Shown: positions 9,104-22,314, counted from the first letter of the stretch. The stretch: DNA of 54,385 bases from Methyloversatilis universalis (GCA_020723665.1 DYIL01000002.1:104188-158572), one strand, 5' to 3'. Notes: generated by a model not told the origin, from the sequence alone. Translations and numbers: made by a program.

Positions 9104-10186
9104 ATGATACCTTCGGCCTATGCGGAGCTCGATATGGCGGCGGTTACATATAATCTGGCCCGTATCCGAGCGTATGCACCCAAAGCGAAAATCATGGCGG
9201 TGATCAAAGCGAACGCCTATGGCCATGGACTGATCCGCATCGCCAAGACCTTGGCCGACGCGGACGCTTTCGCGGTAGCCCGGCTCGGCGAAGGTATCGC
9301 CCTACGCGAGGCGGGCATCACACAGCGCATCGCCGTGCTCCAGGGTTTCGTCGATCGTGAAGAACTCGAGTTTCATATTCGCTACGGACTGGAGCCGGTC
9401 GTCCATTCCCCGCCCCAGGTGGAACTTCTGGAACAAATCTCGTCGGCCGAATCGGTTTCCGTTTGGCTGAAACTGGACACAGGCATGCACAGGCTCGGTT
9501 TGCTGGCAGACGAGTTCGCACCCAGTTATTCGAGGCTGCAGCGCTGCCCCGCCATACGACGGCCTATCCCTGTGATGACCCACTTAGCCAATGCCGATGT
9601 TTTGCAAGACGCGATCACGGAGAAACAGCTCGATTGCTTCAACAGCGCGCTCCGTAACATTCAGACGGAATGCAGCATCGCCAATTCCGCGGGACTCCTG
9701 GCCTGGGACGGTACCCGTTCGGGCTGGGTCCGCCCGGGCATCGCACTCTACGGGGTGTCGCCGTTTCCCGGTCGTACGGGCCCGGACGAGGGTCTAAGGC
9801 CGGTAATGACCTTTCGCAGCCGGCTGATCGCAACGAAGAACCTCAAAGCCGGCGACGCCGTGGGTTACGGAGGAGAGTGGATTTGCCCCTGCTCCACCCG
9901 CCTCGGAATCGTTTCGGTCGGCTATGGCGACGGTTATCCACGCCATGCGCGGGCAGGCACGCCGGCTTTGATTCAGGGACGCCGGGTAAGCTTGGTCGGA
10001 CGCGTCTCCATGGACATGATCAGCCTCGATCTCACAAATTGTCCCGATGCGCGGGTCGGCGATGAAGTCACTTTATGGGGCAAAGGCTTGCCCGTCGAAG
10101 AGATCGCGCAGCACGCCTCGACCATTCCCTACGCGCTCCTCTGCGGCGTTACCCCGCGGGTCAAGATGGTCGAACGATGGGAATAG
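9104..10186 (+). CDS. alr: Alanine racemase
   Basis: PLP enzyme converting L- to D-alanine for peptidoglycan. The PLP lysine is K35 in [12 protein letters not shown]. The second catalytic base, a tyrosine, lies in [10 protein letters not shown], and the C-terminal domain carries [13 protein letters not shown]. At 360 residues it has the normal length. The start ATG is two bases after dnaB. Whether this is the housekeeping (Alr) or catabolic (DadX) type cannot be told from sequence alone, but linkage to dnaB and the absence of dadA favour the biosynthetic role. Confidence 0.95.
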   Translation: MIPSAYAELDMAAVTYNLARIRAYAPKAKIMAVIKANAYGHGLIRIAKTLADADAFAVARLGEGIALREAGITQRIAVLQGFVDREELEFHIRYGLEPVVHSPPQVELLEQISSAESVSVWLKLDTGMHRLGLLADEFAPSYSRLQRCPAIRRPIPVMTHLANADVLQDAITEKQLDCFNSALRNIQTECSIANSAGLLAWDGTRSGWVRPGIALYGVSPFPGRTGPDEGLRPVMTFRSRLIATKNLKAGDAVGYGGEWICPCSTRLGIVSVGYGDGYPRHARAGTPALIQGRRVSLVGRVSMDMISLDLTNCPDARVGDEVTLWGKGLPVEEIAQHASTIPYALLCGVTPRVKMVERWE

Positions 10187-10264
10187 CACGTATTTTTTGA
10201 ATCAACCGTTCGGCCGATAATTGGCAGCCATCCAAATCGAAGACGCGACACATCAGGAGCCGCT

Positions 10265-10510
10265 GTGGCTGAACGCATCGCCAGACCTCAAGTGGGTGCT
10301 CCCGATCCGGAGCTGAAAACGTCCCCGATCATGGAGGAATTTGACGACGACTATCTCGTATTGAAGCAACAAGTGCCTGGCGAACCTGTCTGTTACTTCA
10401 ACGATAAGAAGTATGCCAATGGCGCCTATGTCTGCAGCGGCGATGCGCTTCTGCGCTGCGACTTGGGCGTTTGGATCAGAGTCGGCTCGTGCGACCCGGA
10501 CAATCCCTAA
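10265..10510 (+). CDS. Small DUF1496-like protein, function unknown
   Basis: An 81-residue protein starting at GTG with AGGAG six bases upstream. Its second half (VCYFNDKKYANGAYVC, then LLRCDLGVWIRVGSC) resembles the short cysteine-containing DUF1496 family, in which a CYY-DG-x-YS-x-GA pattern is typical. Four cysteines could form disulfides or bind metal, but no signal peptide is visible, so a cytoplasmic place is likely. It lies between alr and the DksA-type gene and may share their transcript. No function can be assigned. Confidence 0.7.
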   Translation: MAERIARPQVGAPDPELKTSPIMEEFDDDYLVLKQQVPGEPVCYFNDKKYANGAYVCSGDALLRCDLGVWIRVGSCDPDNP

Positions 10511-10556
10511 TGCCGTCGCAAAGGCCGCGTAGTACCGCTGAAGAAAGGATACCGTT

Positions 10557-10955
10557 ATGCCTCAGCACTTGACCGACGCGCAACTCGAGTCATTCCGCAA
10601 TAGACTTCAAGCCCGTCTCGCCGAACTCACCCGAGAGGTGCGCGAGGAAGTCATTCGTTCGGGCCACCATCATTTCACCGACGTCGCCGGCGAAGTTCAC
10701 GACTCCGAAGAAGCCTCGGTGGCCAACTTGGTCATCGACATGGAGCTTCAAGCCATAGACCGGCACATCCAGGAAATCCGTGAAATAGAATCCGCGCTCA
10801 TCCGCATCGGCAGCCGGGAATTCGGTATCTGCGTCGATTGCGAGCAACCCATCGCTTTGGCGCGGCTCGAAGCCAATCCGACGACCGAGCGTTGCATCGC
10901 ATGTCAAACCGCGTACGAGAAAGAACAGGCATTAAGCTACTCGCCATCCCTGTGA
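10557..10955 (+). CDS. DksA/TraR-family zinc-finger protein
   Basis: A 132-residue cytoplasmic protein with a coiled-coil N-terminal half and a C-terminal C4 zinc finger, CVDCEQPIALARLEANPTTERCIAC. The overall design matches the DksA/TraR family, which binds the RNA polymerase secondary channel. It is shorter than DksA (about 150 residues), and its coiled-coil tip carries HDSEEASVANL rather than the usual DxxDxA acidic motif, so it is probably a DksA-like paralogue. The start is supported by GAAAGGAT upstream. Confidence 0.85.
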   Translation: MPQHLTDAQLESFRNRLQARLAELTREVREEVIRSGHHHFTDVAGEVHDSEEASVANLVIDMELQAIDRHIQEIREIESALIRIGSREFGICVDCEQPIALARLEANPTTERCIACQTAYEKEQALSYSPSL

Positions 10956-10982
10956 TATCAGGGGTCAGCCCACCTTTCCGGA

Positions 10983-11969
10983 TCAGGCGCGCGCCGTCGG
11001 AAACGCTAGAACGTCATCGATAGCTTCCGCCCGCATCAGGATCATCAACAGGCGATCAAGCCCCAGAGCTATCCCAGAGCAATCCGGTAGCCCGCTCCCA
11101 AGCGCCGCGAGGAAACGTTGGTCCTTCGGCGGCACTGGTAAACCGCTTGCTCTGCGAACGGCGAGGTCCCGGTCAAAGCGTTCTTCCTGATCGACCGCGT
11201 CGGCCAGTTCGTGAAACCCGTTGCCCAGTTCCAGCCCCTCGAGGAATATCTCGACCCGTTCGACCACGAGAGGATCGTCGGGCTTTTTTCGGGCAAGAGA
11301 AGGAAGACAAGCCGGGAAATCATAGACGAACGTGATCCGCCCTCGCCCGAGGCGGGGCTGAACCAGATGGCTGAAAAGTAAGTCGAGCCACAGTGGGCGA
11401 TCGTCACCGCATAATGCTTCAGCTTCCGGTAGACCCTGAAGCTTCGAGCACTCTGCAAGCTTCTTGAACGAAGCCGACAAGGGATCGGCACCGATATGCT
11501 CGCAAAAAAGCTCCCGGTAGCTACGTCGCTCGGACGCTTCCAACCGCAGGTCTTCGGCGCAAATCTCGCGCAGCAGCTCGTCGATTTCGTCGATCAATTG
11601 CACGAGATCGAATCCCACCCTGTACCACTCCAATAGGGTGAATTCCGGGTTGTGGTAGCGTCCCGACTCCTCGTTCCGAAACGCTTTGCAAATCTGGTAG
11701 ATCGAACCGCTGCCCGCCGCCAGCAGACGCTTCATTGCAAATTCCGGCGAGGTTTGCAGATAAAGCCGCTCACCTTCGGCGGCCCCTGGCCGGTGAAGAA
11801 GAGTCGTGAAAGAACGGAGATTCGGGTCGGTAACGCCCGCTTGGCAAAGCAGCGGCGTCTCTACCTCCAAAACGCCCCTCGCCGCAAAAAAACGGCGAAT
11901 TTCCGCGAGCAGGGCTGCCCGCTTTTTGAGCGCAGCCAGAGAGCAACTAGGGCGCCATTCCGCCATCAT
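10983..11969 (-). CDS. epmA: EF-P--(R)-beta-lysine ligase EpmA
   Basis: A class II lysyl-tRNA-synthetase paralogue that attaches (R)-beta-lysine to the conserved lysine of EF-P. The 328 residues cover the catalytic core only, with no anticodon-binding domain, as expected. Visible motifs include VETPLLCQAGVTDPNL, LYLQTSPEFAMKRLLAAG, ICKAFRNEESGRYHNPEFTLLEWYR (motif 2) and GIALGLDRLLMIL (motif 3). It is encoded 75 bp downstream of efp on the same strand, and epmB begins on the opposite strand just beyond efp. Confidence 0.96.
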   Translation of the reverse strand: MMAEWRPSCSLAALKKRAALLAEIRRFFAARGVLEVETPLLCQAGVTDPNLRSFTTLLHRPGAAEGERLYLQTSPEFAMKRLLAAGSGSIYQICKAFRNEESGRYHNPEFTLLEWYRVGFDLVQLIDEIDELLREICAEDLRLEASERRSYRELFCEHIGADPLSASFKKLAECSKLQGLPEAEALCGDDRPLWLDLLFSHLVQPRLGRGRITFVYDFPACLPSLARKKPDDPLVVERVEIFLEGLELGNGFHELADAVDQEERFDRDLAVRRASGLPVPPKDQRFLAALGSGLPDCSGIALGLDRLLMILMRAEAIDDVLAFPTARA

Positions 11970-12044
11970 CAGAATCAGCCTGGTTTGAAATCGGCGGATA
12001 CGGCGGACCCTCCGGTCCGCCGTCGAGAATACGTGAAGACGGTG

Positions 12045-12611
12045 CTATTTGACGCGCGATACGTACTCGCCGGTTCGCGTGTCGACTTTGATCACTTCTC
12101 CGGTCTGCACGAAAAGAGGCACTCTGACGACCGCTCCGGTGTCCAGGGTCGCAGGTTTTCCGCCACCCCCGGACGTATCGCCGCGCACACCCGGATCGGT
12201 TTCGACGATCGTCAACTCCACGAAATTGGGTGGCGTGACGGAAATGGGAGCGCCGTTGTACAAGGTGACAGTGCACACATCCTGCTCTTTGAGCCATTTC
12301 TTGGCATCGCCCACCACATCGGCGTCGGCGGCATACTGTTCGAAACTTTCCGGAACCATGAAGTGCCACTGTTCGCCGTCATTGTACAGATACTGCATTT
12401 CCGTATCGATGACGTCCGCTCCCTCCAGCGTCTCACCGGATTTGAAGGTACGCTCGATGACGCGGCCCGTCTTGAGGTTGCGGAGTTTAACGCGGTTAAA
12501 GGCCTGCCCCTTGCCCGGCTTCACGAATTCGTTTTCGATGATCGAACACGGATCGCCGTCGACCATCACTTTTAATCCGCCTTTGAATTCATTGGTGCTG
12601 AATGTCGCCAT
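12045..12611 (-). CDS. efp: Translation elongation factor P
   Basis: Binds between the P and E sites to relieve ribosome stalling at polyproline. 188 residues with the three-domain EF-P layout. The modification site is K34 in the loop KPGKGQA, which EpmA and EpmB would beta-lysylate. The start ATG directly follows the ribosome binding site GAGGAGAGA. It is divergent from epmB with 80 bp between the two starts. The C-terminal [12 protein letters not shown] matches the family ending. Confidence 0.97.
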   Translation of the reverse strand: MATFSTNEFKGGLKVMVDGDPCSIIENEFVKPGKGQAFNRVKLRNLKTGRVIERTFKSGETLEGADVIDTEMQYLYNDGEQWHFMVPESFEQYAADADVVGDAKKWLKEQDVCTVTLYNGAPISVTPPNFVELTIVETDPGVRGDTSGGGGKPATLDTGAVVRVPLFVQTGEVIKVDTRTGEYVSRVK

Positions 12612-12691
12612 TCTCTCCTCTTCGCTTCGCTTAACTCAAAAAATACCGCGCATTATAATGTACGATTTTGTCCTAAGAAACCCGACCGTCT

Positions 12692-13672
12692 ATGAACACC
12701 TCCTGGCAGGCCGAGCTGGCCGAATCCTTTACCAGGCCCACCGATCTCCTCGCCTTCTTGGAATTGGATGAAATCCATCGACCGGAATTCCTGGCGGCAA
12801 CGGAGCGCTTTTCGTTTCGTGTAACGCGAAGCTACGCCCGGCGCATGAACAAGCGGGATCCTTACGACCCGCTCCTGCTCCAAGTGTTGCCCGACACGCG
12901 GGAACTGATCGACCATCCGGATTTCGCGAGCGATCCGGTGGGAGACTTAAAGGCCGTGACCGCCCCTGGCGTGTTGCATAAATATCGGGGACGCGTGTTG
13001 CTGATCACCACCGGCGCCTGCGCCATCCACTGCCGCTACTGCTTCAGGCGAAACTTTCCGTATGACACCAATATGATCGGCAAACGACAGGAACAGGACG
13101 CACTCGATGTCATCCGCCGCGACCGAAGCGTCAGCGAGGTGATTCTCAGCGGAGGCGACCCCCTGGCGCTGAGCGACGAACGTTTGGCTCGGCTGGTCGA
13201 ACAAATCGACGCGATACCCCACGTCAGGCGGCTTCGGATTCATACCCGGCTGCCCATCGTTCTGCCGAGCCGCGTCACGACAGAGCTAGTCGCGACGCTC
13301 ACGGAAACGCGTCTGAAAAGCGTCGTCGTCATTCATGCCAATCATGCGAACGAGTTCGACCGCGACGTCAGCGAAGCATTAACCGCCTTTCAAAAAGCCC
13401 GCATTTGCCTGCTCAATCAAACCGTATTGTTGAAAGGCGTGAACGACAATGCCGAAATCCTCGTTCGACTGAGCGAAACGCTGTTTGAAAACGGCGTGTT
13501 GCCCTACTACTTGCACCTGTTGGACAAGGCGCGGGGGACCCGCCATTTCGATCTACCGCTGGACGATGCGCTGGCCATTTACCAAGCCATGAGGGAAATC
13601 TTGCCCGGTTATCTGCTTCCCAAGCTGGTTCGGGAGGAGGCGGGCCGACCGTACAAGATGCCGGTCGGATAG
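12692..13672 (+). CDS. epmB: EF-P beta-lysylation protein EpmB (lysine 2,3-aminomutase)
   Basis: Radical-SAM, PLP-dependent aminomutase converting (S)-alpha-lysine to (R)-beta-lysine, the donor for EF-P modification. The 4Fe-4S motif is GACAIHCRYC (C110, C114, C117). LSGGDPLALSD follows, as in the family, and the C-terminus has the short EpmB-type ending VREEAGRPYKMPVG rather than that of the longer clostridial aminomutases. 326 residues. Divergent from efp across an 80-bp shared promoter region. Confidence 0.95.
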   Translation: MNTSWQAELAESFTRPTDLLAFLELDEIHRPEFLAATERFSFRVTRSYARRMNKRDPYDPLLLQVLPDTRELIDHPDFASDPVGDLKAVTAPGVLHKYRGRVLLITTGACAIHCRYCFRRNFPYDTNMIGKRQEQDALDVIRRDRSVSEVILSGGDPLALSDERLARLVEQIDAIPHVRRLRIHTRLPIVLPSRVTTELVATLTETRLKSVVVIHANHANEFDRDVSEALTAFQKARICLLNQTVLLKGVNDNAEILVRLSETLFENGVLPYYLHLLDKARGTRHFDLPLDDALAIYQAMREILPGYLLPKLVREEAGRPYKMPVG

Positions 13673-13739
13673 ATAAGATTCGTGAACCTTCCTGAAAAGC
13701 CGCCAGCGGAGCCGGAACCCCGCCGGGTCGGATATCGAC

Positions 13740-15815
13740 TCAGTCGACGGCTTTCATGCTGAGACGAACTCGTCCCTGACGGTCGATCTCGAGGACCTTG
13801 ACTTTGACGATATCGCCTTCGGCCAGCTTATCGCTGACTTTCTCTACGTGCTCGTCCGAAATTTGGGAAATGTGGACCAAACCGTCCTTGCCGGGAAGAA
13901 TCGTTACGAACGCACCGAAATCCATCAATCGGGCGACGCGGCCTTCGTACACTTTTCCGACCTCGACTTCAGCGGTGATAGCCTCGATGCGGCGACGAGC
14001 CTCCATTCCGGCTTCTTTGTCGACCGAAGCCACCTTGACGACGCCGTCGTCGCTGATGTCGATGCTGGCGCCGGTTTCCTCGGTGATTGCGCGAATCGTC
14101 GCACCGCCTTTGCCGATAACGTCGCGAATCTTGCTCGGGTCGATGGTAAAGCTCATGATGCGTGGCGCGAAATCCGACATTTCCTTCCGAGGAGCCGGTA
14201 ACGCCTCTGCCATCTTCTCGAGAATGTACAAACGCCCTTCCTTAGCCTGATCGAGGGCCTGCCGCATGATCTCCGGCGTAATCCCGTCGATTTTGATGTC
14301 CATTTGCAACGCGGTTACGCCGTTGGTGGAACCGGCAACCTTGAAATCCATATCGCCCAGGTGATCCTCGTCGCCCATGATGTCCGAAAGCACTGCGAAA
14401 CGATCGCCCTCCTTGATCAAACCCATGGCGATTCCGGCTACCGGCGCCTTGGTCGGGACGCCCGCATCCATCAGCGCCAAGCTGGTTCCACAGACCGACG
14501 CCATGGAACTCGATCCATTGGATTCGGTAATCTCGGAAACCACTCGAATGACGTACGGAAAATCCTCGGGGCTCGGCATCACCGCCTGAACGCCGCGCTT
14601 CGCCAATCTACCGTGCCCGATTTCGCGGCGCTTGGGTGCGCCGATCGGACCGATCTCCCCTACGCAGAAAGGCGGAAAATTGTAATGCAGCATGAAGGAT
14701 TCCTTATATTCTCCTTCGATTGCATCGATCAATTGGGCATCGCGTCCGGTACCCAGGGTGGCGACCACCAAAGCCTGAGTCTCGCCACGGGTGAACAATG
14801 CGGAACCATGGGTACGCGGCAACACGCCCGTACGTATATGGATCGGACGTATGGTCTTCAAATCCCGTCCATCGATACGTTTGGATTCGTTCAGAATCCG
14901 CCACCGGACCACCTCGGATTCCAACCTCTCCAACATGCTTCGCACTGCACTCTCGCCATATCTCTCGTCCGCCGTCAGAGCATCGACTGTCGCTTTGCGA
15001 ATCTCTCTCAGCTTCTGCTGCCGAGTCTGCTTATCGGCCGTTTGATAAGCCTCGGCAATTCGCGCCGACGACAGATCCTTCACGGCCTGATACAAAGCCT
15101 CATTAGCGACCGGCGGTTCCCAGTTCCAAGGCGTCACGCCGACCGTCTCAGCCAACTCGTGGATCGCCTTGATCGCCGCCTGCATGTGCTCGTGCCCGAA
15201 CAGCACGGCGCCGAGCATGATTTCTTCCGAAAGCATGTCGGCCTCGGATTCGACCATCAGAACCGCTTTCTCAGTACCTGCGACCACCAAATCAAGCCTG
15301 GACTTCTTGAGAGCGGAATTGGGAGGATTAAGGACGAATTGGCCATCGATATGACCGACGCGCGCCGCGCCGATCGGCCCCCGGAAAGGCATGCCGGAAA
15401 GCACCAGCGCTGCGGAAGCGCCCAACATGGAAGGAATATCCGGATCAACTTCCGGGTTCAGGGATAGGACCGTGGCGACGACCTGAACCTCATTGGTGAA
15501 TCCTTCCGGAAAGAGCGGGCGAATTGGCCGGTCGATCAAGCGTGCGGTGAGGGTTTCCTTCTCGCTGGGGCGCCCTTCGCGCTTGAAAAAGCCGCCGGGA
15601 ATGCGGCCTGCCGCGTAGGCTTTTTCCTGATAATTGACGGTCAAGGGGAAGAAGTCGGTCTCGGGTGACGCCTCTTTCTCACCCACCACGGTGACCAGAA
15701 CCACCGTTCCGGCCATATCCACCAACACGGCGGCGTCCGTTTGACGTGCAATTTCGCCGGTTTCGAAGGTAACCAGATATTCGCCGTACTTAAACTGTTT
15801 CCGAATCGGATTCAC
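13740..15815 (-). CDS. pnp: Polyribonucleotide nucleotidyltransferase (PNPase)
   Basis: Phosphorolytic 3'-5' exoribonuclease and degradosome partner. The 691-residue protein has two RNase PH-like domains ([24 protein letters not shown] in the first; [26 protein letters not shown] in the second), then a KH domain ([15 protein letters not shown]) and an S1 domain ([15 protein letters not shown]). The start is GTG (15815-15813) with AAAGG upstream. It is the last gene of the rimP-to-pnp operon, directly after rpsO, the order in which E. coli PNPase controls its own mRNA. Confidence 0.97.
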   Translation of the reverse strand: MNPIRKQFKYGEYLVTFETGEIARQTDAAVLVDMAGTVVLVTVVGEKEASPETDFFPLTVNYQEKAYAAGRIPGGFFKREGRPSEKETLTARLIDRPIRPLFPEGFTNEVQVVATVLSLNPEVDPDIPSMLGASAALVLSGMPFRGPIGAARVGHIDGQFVLNPPNSALKKSRLDLVVAGTEKAVLMVESEADMLSEEIMLGAVLFGHEHMQAAIKAIHELAETVGVTPWNWEPPVANEALYQAVKDLSSARIAEAYQTADKQTRQQKLREIRKATVDALTADERYGESAVRSMLERLESEVVRWRILNESKRIDGRDLKTIRPIHIRTGVLPRTHGSALFTRGETQALVVATLGTGRDAQLIDAIEGEYKESFMLHYNFPPFCVGEIGPIGAPKRREIGHGRLAKRGVQAVMPSPEDFPYVIRVVSEITESNGSSSMASVCGTSLALMDAGVPTKAPVAGIAMGLIKEGDRFAVLSDIMGDEDHLGDMDFKVAGSTNGVTALQMDIKIDGITPEIMRQALDQAKEGRLYILEKMAEALPAPRKEMSDFAPRIMSFTIDPSKIRDVIGKGGATIRAITEETGASIDISDDGVVKVASVDKEAGMEARRRIEAITAEVEVGKVYEGRVARLMDFGAFVTILPGKDGLVHISQISDEHVEKVSDKLAEGDIVKVKVLEIDRQGRVRLSMKAVD

Positions 15816-15841
15816 ATTACTACCTTTACCAGGTGGACAAC

Positions 15842-16111
15842 TTATTTACGTAACCCCAATCGCTCAATCAAAGTCCGATAACGCTCGGAGTCCTTCTTCT
15901 TCAGATAATCCAATAACTTACGGCGTCGATTGACCAAGCGCAGCAAGCCACGGCGTGAATGGTGATCTTTTTTGTGTTTAACGAAATGAGGGGTGAGATG
16001 ATTGATTCGAGCCGTGAGGAGTGCAACCTGAACTTCCGGCGAACCGGTATCATTCGCTGCACGCTGGTACTCTTGCATGACAGCGCTCTTGTCTGCTGTT
16101 TCAAAAGCCAC
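15842..16111 (-). CDS. rpsO: Small-subunit ribosomal protein S15
   Basis: Primary 16S rRNA-binding protein; 89 residues with the family's [22 protein letters not shown] and [24 protein letters not shown]. The start is GTG at 16111, preceded by TAGGAGACAAGAA. The 117-bp gap before it holds an imperfect AACTTGTTTAACTTAACAAACT-type palindrome that may be part of its own leader, where S15 often represses its translation; this control is inferred from other bacteria. Confidence 0.97.
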   Translation of the reverse strand: MAFETADKSAVMQEYQRAANDTGSPEVQVALLTARINHLTPHFVKHKKDHHSRRGLLRLVNRRRKLLDYLKKKDSERYRTLIERLGLRK

Positions 16112-16228
16112 TTCTTGTCTCCTAAAATAACTTGTTTAACTTAACAAACTCACAATTGTAACTGTAGCTTTGTCTACGTTTCAATCGCAAAGCCAGCAGG
16201 CTCGATACGAGACACGCTCAAAAACCTC

Positions 16229-17161
16229 CTAGCGAACTAAATCCCGACGCTCATCCTGCGCCGCTTTGACCAAGCGCCGAGGGGCCACCCTTCCGTCGTC
16301 AAGAATCTCGCCCACTCCCATGAAAACGGACGGCTTTGCATACAATCTGACCCACCCTTGAAGCGGCGCTTTCGGAACCAAAACGGCTTGCCCCCTCCGC
16401 ATATAAAAACCGAGTTCCTCACTTAACTGCACCGCCGGCAAATCCACGACGATACGATCCATCGGCAGAACCAGTTTCAGCAATTCGTCGGCCTCCAGCG
16501 ATTCCATGTGGTACAGCGTATGAGCATCGGCAACCGATAAATCGCTTACCCCCGTACGTCTCAGCATCTCGACATGACCGCCGCAACCGAGCGCTTTACC
16601 GATATCCTCGGCGAGAGTGCGAATATAGGTGCCCTTCGAGCATGCAACATCCAGTTCCACACTCGACGAATCGAAGTTCACGAGCTTCAGCTCATAAATG
16701 GTTATACGACGGGCCTCTCGTTCTACCTCGATTCCCTGACGGGCCAAATCATAAAGGCGCCGACCTTCGTGCTTGAGCGCCGAGTACATGGGTGGAACCT
16801 GAAGATTCTCGCCGCGGAAACGAGCGAGAACCTGTTCCAGCACATCCTCGCTCAAGGAGCGAACCGGCCGGGTCTCGACAATCTCGCCCTCGGAATCGCC
16901 GGTAAGCGTCGTCACTCCCAGCCGCACCCGAACCCGATAGCGTTTGTCCGTATTCAAGAGGAATCCGGATAATTTCGTGGCTTCGCCAAGACAAATCGGA
17001 AGCAAGCCACTGGCGAGCGGATCGAGGCTACCGGTATGGCCAGCTTTCTTCGCCCTCAAAAGCCGCTTGACCTTTTGCAAGGCCGCATTCGACGTCATGC
17101 CGGGGGCCTTGTCCAACAGCAGAACACCATCGATGGAGCGCAAATCGCTGTAGCGACTCAT
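16229..17161 (-). CDS. truB: tRNA pseudouridine-55 synthase TruB
   Basis: Isomerises U55 in the T-loop of tRNAs. From the ATG at 17161 the protein has 310 residues. The catalytic aspartate is D47 in GHTGSLDPLASGLLP. Other family segments are YRVRVRLGVTTLTGDSEG, SKGTYIRTLAEDIG and the C-terminal PUA-like region. The frame runs a further 186 bases upstream into the end of rbfA but lacks family similarity there; GTAAGAGA before 17161 supports the chosen start. It lies in the usual rbfA-truB-rpsO order. Confidence 0.96.
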   Translation of the reverse strand: MSRYSDLRSIDGVLLLDKAPGMTSNAALQKVKRLLRAKKAGHTGSLDPLASGLLPICLGEATKLSGFLLNTDKRYRVRVRLGVTTLTGDSEGEIVETRPVRSLSEDVLEQVLARFRGENLQVPPMYSALKHEGRRLYDLARQGIEVEREARRITIYELKLVNFDSSSVELDVACSKGTYIRTLAEDIGKALGCGGHVEMLRRTGVSDLSVADAHTLYHMESLEADELLKLVLPMDRIVVDLPAVQLSEELGFYMRRGQAVLVPKAPLQGWVRLYAKPSVFMGVGEILDDGRVAPRRLVKAAQDERRDLVR

Positions 17162-17172
17162 AAATCTCTTAC

Positions 17173-17538
17173 CTACTCCTTGGTTTTCGGCTCCCCGCGC
17201 AACCGGTCCAGCAACGCATCCATGCGCATGCCACGTTCGATCGAATCGTCGTACACGAAATGGATCTCGGGCATATTGCGGATGCGAAGGCGCTTGCCTA
17301 ACTCGCGACGAAGCATGGGAACCATCGTCGATAACAGCGCCACGCATGTTTCGGCCGGCTCCTTGGCTCCCAGGAAGGTTACGAAAACCTTGGCTACGGC
17401 GAGATCGCGGCTTACTTCGGCATCGCTCACGGTAATCATGCCAAGCCGCGGTTCCTTCACCTGCGTCCGAATAAGATCGGCTAACTCCCTCTGCAACTGC
17501 GAGGCGACCCGGTCGCTACGCTTAAATTCTCTAGGCAT
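17173..17538 (-). CDS. rbfA: 30S ribosome-binding factor RbfA
   Basis: Single KH-like domain protein that binds the 16S 5' helix during late 30S maturation. 121 residues beginning MPREFKRSDRVASQLQRELADLI, with LGMITVSDAEVSRDLAVAKVFVTF in the middle and EIHFVYDDSIERGMRMDALLDRL near the end. It lies between infB (32 bp upstream) and truB (11 bp downstream) in the conserved operon. Confidence 0.96.
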   Translation of the reverse strand: MPREFKRSDRVASQLQRELADLIRTQVKEPRLGMITVSDAEVSRDLAVAKVFVTFLGAKEPAETCVALLSTMVPMLRRELGKRLRIRNMPEIHFVYDDSIERGMRMDALLDRLRGEPKTKE

Positions 17539-17569
17539 ACGTTTTTAGACCGTCTCGACACCGAATCGT

Positions 17570-20215
<2,646 letters not shown>

Positions 20216-20245
20216 TCTTTCAGCCCCTGCCCTGTCGAAATCCTC

Positions 20246-21751
20246 TTAACCTTCAGCAAACCACGGAGAGCGCGCCGTCATGATCAAACTTGCAGCCCTC
20301 GCTTCGTCCATGCCTTCAATGTCCAGCAATTCGTCGACCGATTGTTCGGCCAAGTCCTCGACTGTCCGGACACCCCGAGCGGCAAGGCGAAAAGCCAACT
20401 CCCGGTCCATTCCTTCCATCTCGAGTAATTCCTTGGACGGCTCCGAAGATTCGAACACCTCCTCGTTGGCGATTGCCTTGATCAACAAAACATCGCGCGC
20501 ACGATTCCGCAACTCCTCGACGATGTCATCATCGAATTCTTCGATCTCCAGTAGCTCCTTGGCCGGAACGTAAGCCAGTTCTTCGATCGTCGAGAATCCC
20601 TCCCGTACCAAGATCTCGGCGACACTCTCGTCCACACCCAACTGCTCGATGAAGGATTGCATGATTCTGGCCGTCTCCAGCTCGTTCTTGGCTTCCGCCT
20701 GGGAGGCGCCCATGACGTTGAGCGTCCATCCGGTCAGCTCCGACGCAAGACGCACGTTTTGTCCACCACGCCCGATCGCCTGGGACAGGTTTTCGTCGGC
20801 GACGGCGATATCCATCGAATGCTTGTCTTCGTCGACCACGATGGAAACGATCTCCGCCGGAGACATGGCGTTGATCACGAATTGAGCGTCATTCTCGTTC
20901 CATAAGATGATATCGATGCGCTCACCGGCCAGTTCATTCGATACCGCTTGAACACGAGAACCGCGCATGCCCACGCATGCACCCACCGGATCCAGCCGCA
21001 GATCATTGCTTTTTACCGCGACCTTGGCGCGAACCCCGGGATCTCGAGCCGCTCCCTTGATTTCGATAATCCCTTCGCTCACTTCGGGAACCTCCAGCCT
21101 GAACAAGGCGATCAAAAGCTCCGGCGCTGTACGACTGACGAACAATTGAGGTCCGCGCGTCTCCGGACGTACGGCTTTCAAATAGCCTCGCAAGCGATCG
21201 CCTGATCGCACCGCCTCGCGCGGAATCATCTCGTCCCTAGGAATAAATGCCTCGACGTTCCCCCCCAGATCAAGATAAACATTGCCCCGTTCCACGCGCT
21301 TGACGACGCCCGTCACCAGTTCGCCCACCCGATTCTTGTAGGCATCGACCACTTTGCGGCGTTCCGCATCACGCACCCGCTGCACAATCACCTGTTTGGC
21401 GGTCTGCGCCGCGATGCGCCCGAACTCGATGGACTCGATAGGCTCTTCGATATAATCGCCAACCTGGATTTCGGGCCGAATCTTTCGTGCCTCGTCCAAG
21501 CTAATTTCGACATTCGGGTTTTCCACGCCCGCTTCGTAATCCGGATTGAAGTCGACGACCAGCCACCGGCGGAAGGTTTCATAATCCCCTGTTTTCCGGT
21601 CGATCGAGACACGCACATCGATTTTATTGTCGTGACGCTTGATTGTTGCGGTGCGAAGGGCGTCTTCTATAGCGCCGAAAATAACCTCTTTATCGATATC
21701 TTTCTCATTGGATACGACATCCACCACCAATAAGATTTCTTTATTCGCCAT
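20246..21751 (-). CDS. nusA: Transcription termination/antitermination factor NusA
   Basis: RNA-polymerase-binding elongation factor. The 501-residue protein has the N-terminal domain ([20 protein letters not shown]), an S1 domain ([22 protein letters not shown]), two KH domains ([35 protein letters not shown]) and two C-terminal acidic repeats, [16 protein letters not shown] and [16 protein letters not shown]. The start at 21751 follows AAGGACGACGCG; the frame extends 234 bases upstream into rimP in another register, so the longer form is rejected. In enterics NusA feeds back on its own operon. Confidence 0.97.
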   Translation of the reverse strand: MANKEILLVVDVVSNEKDIDKEVIFGAIEDALRTATIKRHDNKIDVRVSIDRKTGDYETFRRWLVVDFNPDYEAGVENPNVEISLDEARKIRPEIQVGDYIEEPIESIEFGRIAAQTAKQVIVQRVRDAERRKVVDAYKNRVGELVTGVVKRVERGNVYLDLGGNVEAFIPRDEMIPREAVRSGDRLRGYLKAVRPETRGPQLFVSRTAPELLIALFRLEVPEVSEGIIEIKGAARDPGVRAKVAVKSNDLRLDPVGACVGMRGSRVQAVSNELAGERIDIILWNENDAQFVINAMSPAEIVSIVVDEDKHSMDIAVADENLSQAIGRGGQNVRLASELTGWTLNVMGASQAEAKNELETARIMQSFIEQLGVDESVAEILVREGFSTIEELAYVPAKELLEIEEFDDDIVEELRNRARDVLLIKAIANEEVFESSEPSKELLEMEGMDRELAFRLAARGVRTVEDLAEQSVDELLDIEGMDEARAASLIMTARSPWFAEG

Positions 21752-21767
21752 CGCGTCGTCCTTAGAT

Positions 21768-22220
21768 TTAACTGCCAAACTCGGGCGCCAGACGCGCCTT
21801 CTCAATGGATTCGAACGGAATTCGCAGAGTTTCGCCACCCTCTTGAATGAGGACGTCACCGCCTTCCACGCCCGCAAGGTACGCCTTGAACTTGCGACGC
21901 CCGTCGATCGGACGCGCAAGCTGCAAACGCGCTTGACAGCCTTTGAAGCGCACGAAGTGCTCCAACTTGGAAAGAGGCCTGTCAAGGCCGGGCGACGAAA
22001 TTTCGAGCTGATAACGACCGGGAATCGGATCCTCTACATCGAGTACACCGCTCAGTTGATAACTGACTTTGCTACAATCGTCGAGCGTGATACCCACCTC
22101 GTTATCGATATAGACCCGCAGCACTCGCCGGTGAGCGTCGAATTCTATGCCTACCAACTCATATCCCAAGCCGCCGACGACCGGCTCGATCAAACCTGCC
22201 AAACGCTCCTGCGGCTTCAT
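21768..22220 (-). CDS. rimP: Ribosome maturation factor RimP
   Basis: 30S subunit maturation protein; 150 residues with [11 protein letters not shown] near the start, [20 protein letters not shown] in the middle and a Sm-like C-terminal domain ending at RLAPEFGS. First gene of the rimP-nusA-infB-rbfA-truB-rpsO-pnp operon. Its leader contains two terminator-like hairpins within 95 bp of the start codon, described separately. Confidence 0.94.
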   Translation of the reverse strand: MKPQERLAGLIEPVVGGLGYELVGIEFDAHRRVLRVYIDNEVGITLDDCSKVSYQLSGVLDVEDPIPGRYQLEISSPGLDRPLSKLEHFVRFKGCQARLQLARPIDGRRKFKAYLAGVEGGDVLIQEGGETLRIPFESIEKARLAPEFGS

Positions 22221-22244
22221 TGCGACCTCGTAAATTTCACTTAC

Positions 22245-22270
22245 AAAAAATGGGCACGACGGCCCATTTT
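22245..22270 (-). terminator. Terminator-like hairpin 25 bp before rimP
   Basis: On the minus strand a 9-bp stem AAAATGGGC/GCCCATTTT encloses a 6-base loop and runs into six T residues. It lies immediately upstream of the rimP start codon at 22220. No gene ends there, so it is either a leader attenuator of the nusA operon or the end of a short upstream RNA. Confidence 0.65.
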
Positions 22271-22290
22271 TAATATTGTTAGTTCCTCAA

Positions 22291-22314
22291 AAACTAAAAA
22301 AGCCCCTATGGGGC
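22291..22314 (-). terminator. Second terminator-like hairpin upstream of rimP
   Basis: On the minus strand GCCCC-ATA-GGGGC is followed by six T residues and then a further T-rich run. The stem is short but strong. With the next hairpin 30 bases downstream it forms a tandem pair between any promoter for this operon above 22,320 and rimP. In many Gammaproteobacteria a tRNA gene lies here; none is present in this window. Confidence 0.65.
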
